In this document: positions 5,803 to 7,078 of the stretch, piece after piece | Numbering within the stretch: position 1 is the stretch's first letter | Layout: each line of letters starts with the position of its first letter | Assembly: GCA_937983065.1 (NCBI GenBank) | Contig: CALKAL010000139.1 | Coordinates: 1 to 7,078, forward strand | DNA length: 7,078 nt | Direction of reading: 5' to 3' | From: an uncultured Bacillaceae bacterium | GTDB lineage: Bacteria; Bacillota; Bacilli; Bacillales; Alkalibacillaceae | Translations under genes and position numbers: made by a program | The notes under the pieces: generated by a model | The model's database searches: none | What the model was told of the DNA's origin: nothing | Seen by the model: only the letters and a program-made list of their open reading frames with translations

Positions 5803-6357
5803 ATGAATTGTTATGACATCGAAAAGGTAGGGATCATTATTAACAAGATTAGTCTATTACTACTTACTATTTTATTGTTGTTAGTTGGCTGTCAAAAGCT
5901 AGACTTTGAACGAGAAGGTCCGTTTGCTGTTTATACGTACTACATTCTCGGCCCAGATGATTACCGTAATTTTTACCAAACGGTTATTTCAGTTTATGAT
6001 GATGGACAAGTTCTGTTAACGACAAAGGAAAACGATGATTTACAAATTGGTCCTGATGCGCCCCGTGTTGAAACGAAAGTCAATCGGGAACAAATTGTTG
6101 AACTTCAACAGCTCATTGAAACGAATAAACTATGGCAATCGGAGGAAGATTTATCTGATTACGACAGTGTAGACGGGGCATCCCAATATATTACGATCCA
6201 TTTAACAGATGAAAGTAAAACAATTGGTGGCCAAAATCCAAATGATGAATCGTTTTTGAAAGTGTTTAATTACATCCATCATTTAATTGATCCGGATGAA
6301 TTTTCAGCTTGGCATGACGACATAAGGGAATATATTTACGAAAGAAATCCAGATTAA
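5803..6357 (+). CDS. Lipoprotein of unknown function
   Basis: A 184-residue protein whose N-terminus has a hydrophobic stretch (about 16-28) ending in the lipobox LVGC. Cys30 should be lipidated, anchoring the protein outside the membrane. The mature part is acidic and soluble, with blocks such as VISVYDDGQVLLTT and a helical segment REQIVELQQLIETNKLW. I do not recognise a family or catalytic motif. The start is uncertain. The ATG at 5803 has no ribosome-binding site at normal distance; GGAG at 5774-5777 is 25 bases away. A Shine-Dalgarno-like AAAAGGTAGGGATC (5822-5835) instead precedes ATT ATT codons (5836-5841) that would give a more usual 18-19-residue signal peptide. An ancestral ATG may have mutated. 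The gene lies downstream of the IS remnant on the same strand as bcp, with no clear promoter or terminator. Confidence 0.75.
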   Translation: MNCYDIEKVGIIINKISLLLLTILLLLVGCQKLDFEREGPFAVYTYYILGPDDYRNFYQTVISVYDDGQVLLTTKENDDLQIGPDAPRVETKVNREQIVELQQLIETNKLWQSEEDLSDYDSVDGASQYITIHLTDESKTIGGQNPNDESFLKVFNYIHHLIDPDEFSAWHDDIREYIYERNPD

Positions 6358-6500
6358 AGAGGGCATTTTATTTTAGCTTTTGAATATTTACGAGTAATGA
6401 CAAAGCGTTCTTTTTAAGGAAGTAGAGAACATAGACAGGCAGGGCACCCCAATCAATTAAGTTAGGAAATTTTCGTGAAACGGTTATGAAGGGCTTGTAG
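6358..6500. other. Intergenic stretch with no assigned function
   Basis: The spacer before the bcp promoter shows no terminator, tRNA or plausible gene. The part at about 6425-6500 is more GC-rich than other spacers in the window. A 70-codon open frame crosses it on the minus strand, but that frame starts inside bcp and has no ribosome-binding site. Confidence 0.5.
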
Positions 6501-6529
6501 TTCACATTAAGTGATGTTTGTCTTATCAT
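6501..6529 (+). promoter_or_regulatory. bcp: Sigma-A-like promoter of bcp
   Basis: TTCACA (6501-6506) and TATCAT (6524-6529) each match the sigma-A boxes at five of six positions, with a 17-base spacer. The expected start is near 6536, just ahead of AAAGGAGA (6538-6545). A small dyad TCAC-N5-GTGA (6502-6514) overlaps the -35 and could bind a regulator. No PerR-box-like TTATAATNATTATAA is present. Confidence 0.65.
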
Positions 6530-6552
6530 TACAGTAGAAAGGAGAATGTAAA

Positions 6553-7023
6553 ATGAGTGTAGAAGTAGGTAAAAAAGCACCCGATTTCACTCTCCCCGCA
6601 AGTAACGGAGAAGAAGTCAGTTTAAAGGATTATCGAGGTAAGCATGTCGTATTATATTTTTATCCGAAAGATATGACGCCAGGCTGTACGACCCAAGCGT
6701 GTGATTTTAGAGACAATCACGAAAACTTTGAAGCATTAAATGCTGTCATTCTCGGGGTTAGCCCAGATCCGTTAGCAAGTCATGAAAAATTTATTAACAA
6801 ATACGACTTGCCGTTTTTGCTATTAGCGGATGAAAATCAAGAGGTCGCGAAAATGTATGACGTTTGGAAGTTAAAGAAAAACTTCGGCAGAGAATATTAC
6901 GGCATTGAGCGCTCGACATTTATTATTGATAAAGACGGTAACTTAGTGAAAGAATGGCGAAAAGTTCGTGTCAAAGACCATGTTGAGGAACCCCTTAACT
7001 TTATTAAAGAAAATTTATCTTGA
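6553..7023 (+). CDS. bcp: Thioredoxin-dependent thiol peroxidase, Bcp/PrxQ type peroxiredoxin
   Basis: A 156-residue cytosolic peroxiredoxin that reduces hydrogen peroxide and organic hydroperoxides with electrons from thioredoxin. The active-site block is YPKDMTPGCTTQACDFRD: the peroxidatic cysteine is C45 with P38 and T42 of the PxxxTxxC motif, and the resolving cysteine is C50. This CxxxxC spacing marks the Bcp/PrxQ subclass with an intramolecular disulfide. R120 in GIERSTFIID is the likely active-site arginine. Length is typical and the sequence complete. AAAGGAGA lies 7 bases before the ATG, and the gene has its own good promoter (6501-6529). It corresponds to B. subtilis ygaF, which from memory sits just before the peroxide regulator gene perR; the window ends before that gene would begin. 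No terminator is visible after the stop, so read-through is possible. Confidence 0.95.
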   Translation: MSVEVGKKAPDFTLPASNGEEVSLKDYRGKHVVLYFYPKDMTPGCTTQACDFRDNHENFEALNAVILGVSPDPLASHEKFINKYDLPFLLLADENQEVAKMYDVWKLKKNFGREYYGIERSTFIIDKDGNLVKEWRKVRVKDHVEEPLNFIKENLS

Positions 7024-7044
7024 ATAAAGGGTAGTTGGGGTTTG

Positions 7045-7074
7045 TTGATTACAAAGTGAAGTGTTAGTTATAGA
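7045..7074 (+). promoter_or_regulatory. Possible promoter of the gene beyond the right edge
   Basis: TTGATT (7045-7050) and TATAGA (7069-7074) lie 18 bases apart, each matching the sigma-A boxes at four of six positions. By synteny the next gene may be perR, but nothing of it is inside the window and no PerR box is seen. Confidence 0.25.
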
Positions 7075-7078
7075 AACG

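Noticed and set aside
6501..6552. PerR box controlling bcp
   Set aside because: The region has no 7-1-7 dyad resembling TTATAATNATTATAA. The small TCAC-N5-GTGA dyad is a different type.
6368..6580. 70-codon minus-strand open frame between the lipoprotein gene and bcp
   Set aside because: It starts inside bcp, has no ribosome-binding site at any in-frame ATG, overlaps the bcp promoter and resembles no family I know. The underlying DNA is kept only as an unexplained patch.

Overview
The window comes from a low-GC Gram-positive bacterium, most likely a member of the Bacillaceae. The DNA is AT-rich, Shine-Dalgarno sites are strong (GGAGGAG, AAAGGAGA, AGGTGAT), and intrinsic terminators are typical. 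The gene order Sav1866/YgaD-type ABC exporter, YgaE-type membrane protein, second glutamate-1-semialdehyde aminotransferase (gsaB) and Bcp-type peroxiredoxin matches, from memory, the Bacillus subtilis ygaD-ygaE-gsaB-ygaF(bcp)-perR segment. The right edge would then be the upstream region of perR, although no PerR box is visible.

Layout. Positions 1-1436 (+) hold the C-terminal four fifths of a homodimeric ABC exporter, closed by a clear terminator near 1505-1552. Positions 1632-2402 (+) encode a NodB-type polysaccharide deacetylase without a signal peptide, behind a -10 element that looks mother-cell sporulation-specific. Two minus-strand genes follow: the FUSC/ArAE-type membrane protein (2456-3490) and gsaB (3840-5135). 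Between them, after gsaB's own terminator, is what looks like an independent small RNA gene (about 3581-3696, minus), with an extended -10 promoter, two C-rich motifs and a strong terminator.

Divergent from gsaB is a small one-pore potassium channel (5254-5640, +). Directly after its stop codon lie about 110-130 bp that I read as the decayed end of an IS200/IS605-type tnpB element on the minus strand. Next come a lipoprotein of unknown function (5803-6357, +) and bcp (6553-7023, +) with a good sigma-A-like promoter. The deacetylase on one side, and the channel, IS remnant and lipoprotein on the other, appear to be accessory insertions into an otherwise conserved core.

How the genes relate. 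The conserved core links envelope export (ABC exporter, ArAE-like protein), tetrapyrrole precursor synthesis (GsaB) and peroxide detoxification (Bcp). A shared stress or haem/iron theme is plausible but inferred only from neighbourhood. The most interesting unlisted signal is the candidate sRNA: one C-rich motif can pair with the unusual GGGGGTA ribosome-binding site of gsaB, and the other with the AAAGGAAG site of the membrane-protein gene, its two flanking neighbours. No CRISPR array, tRNA or rRNA was seen.
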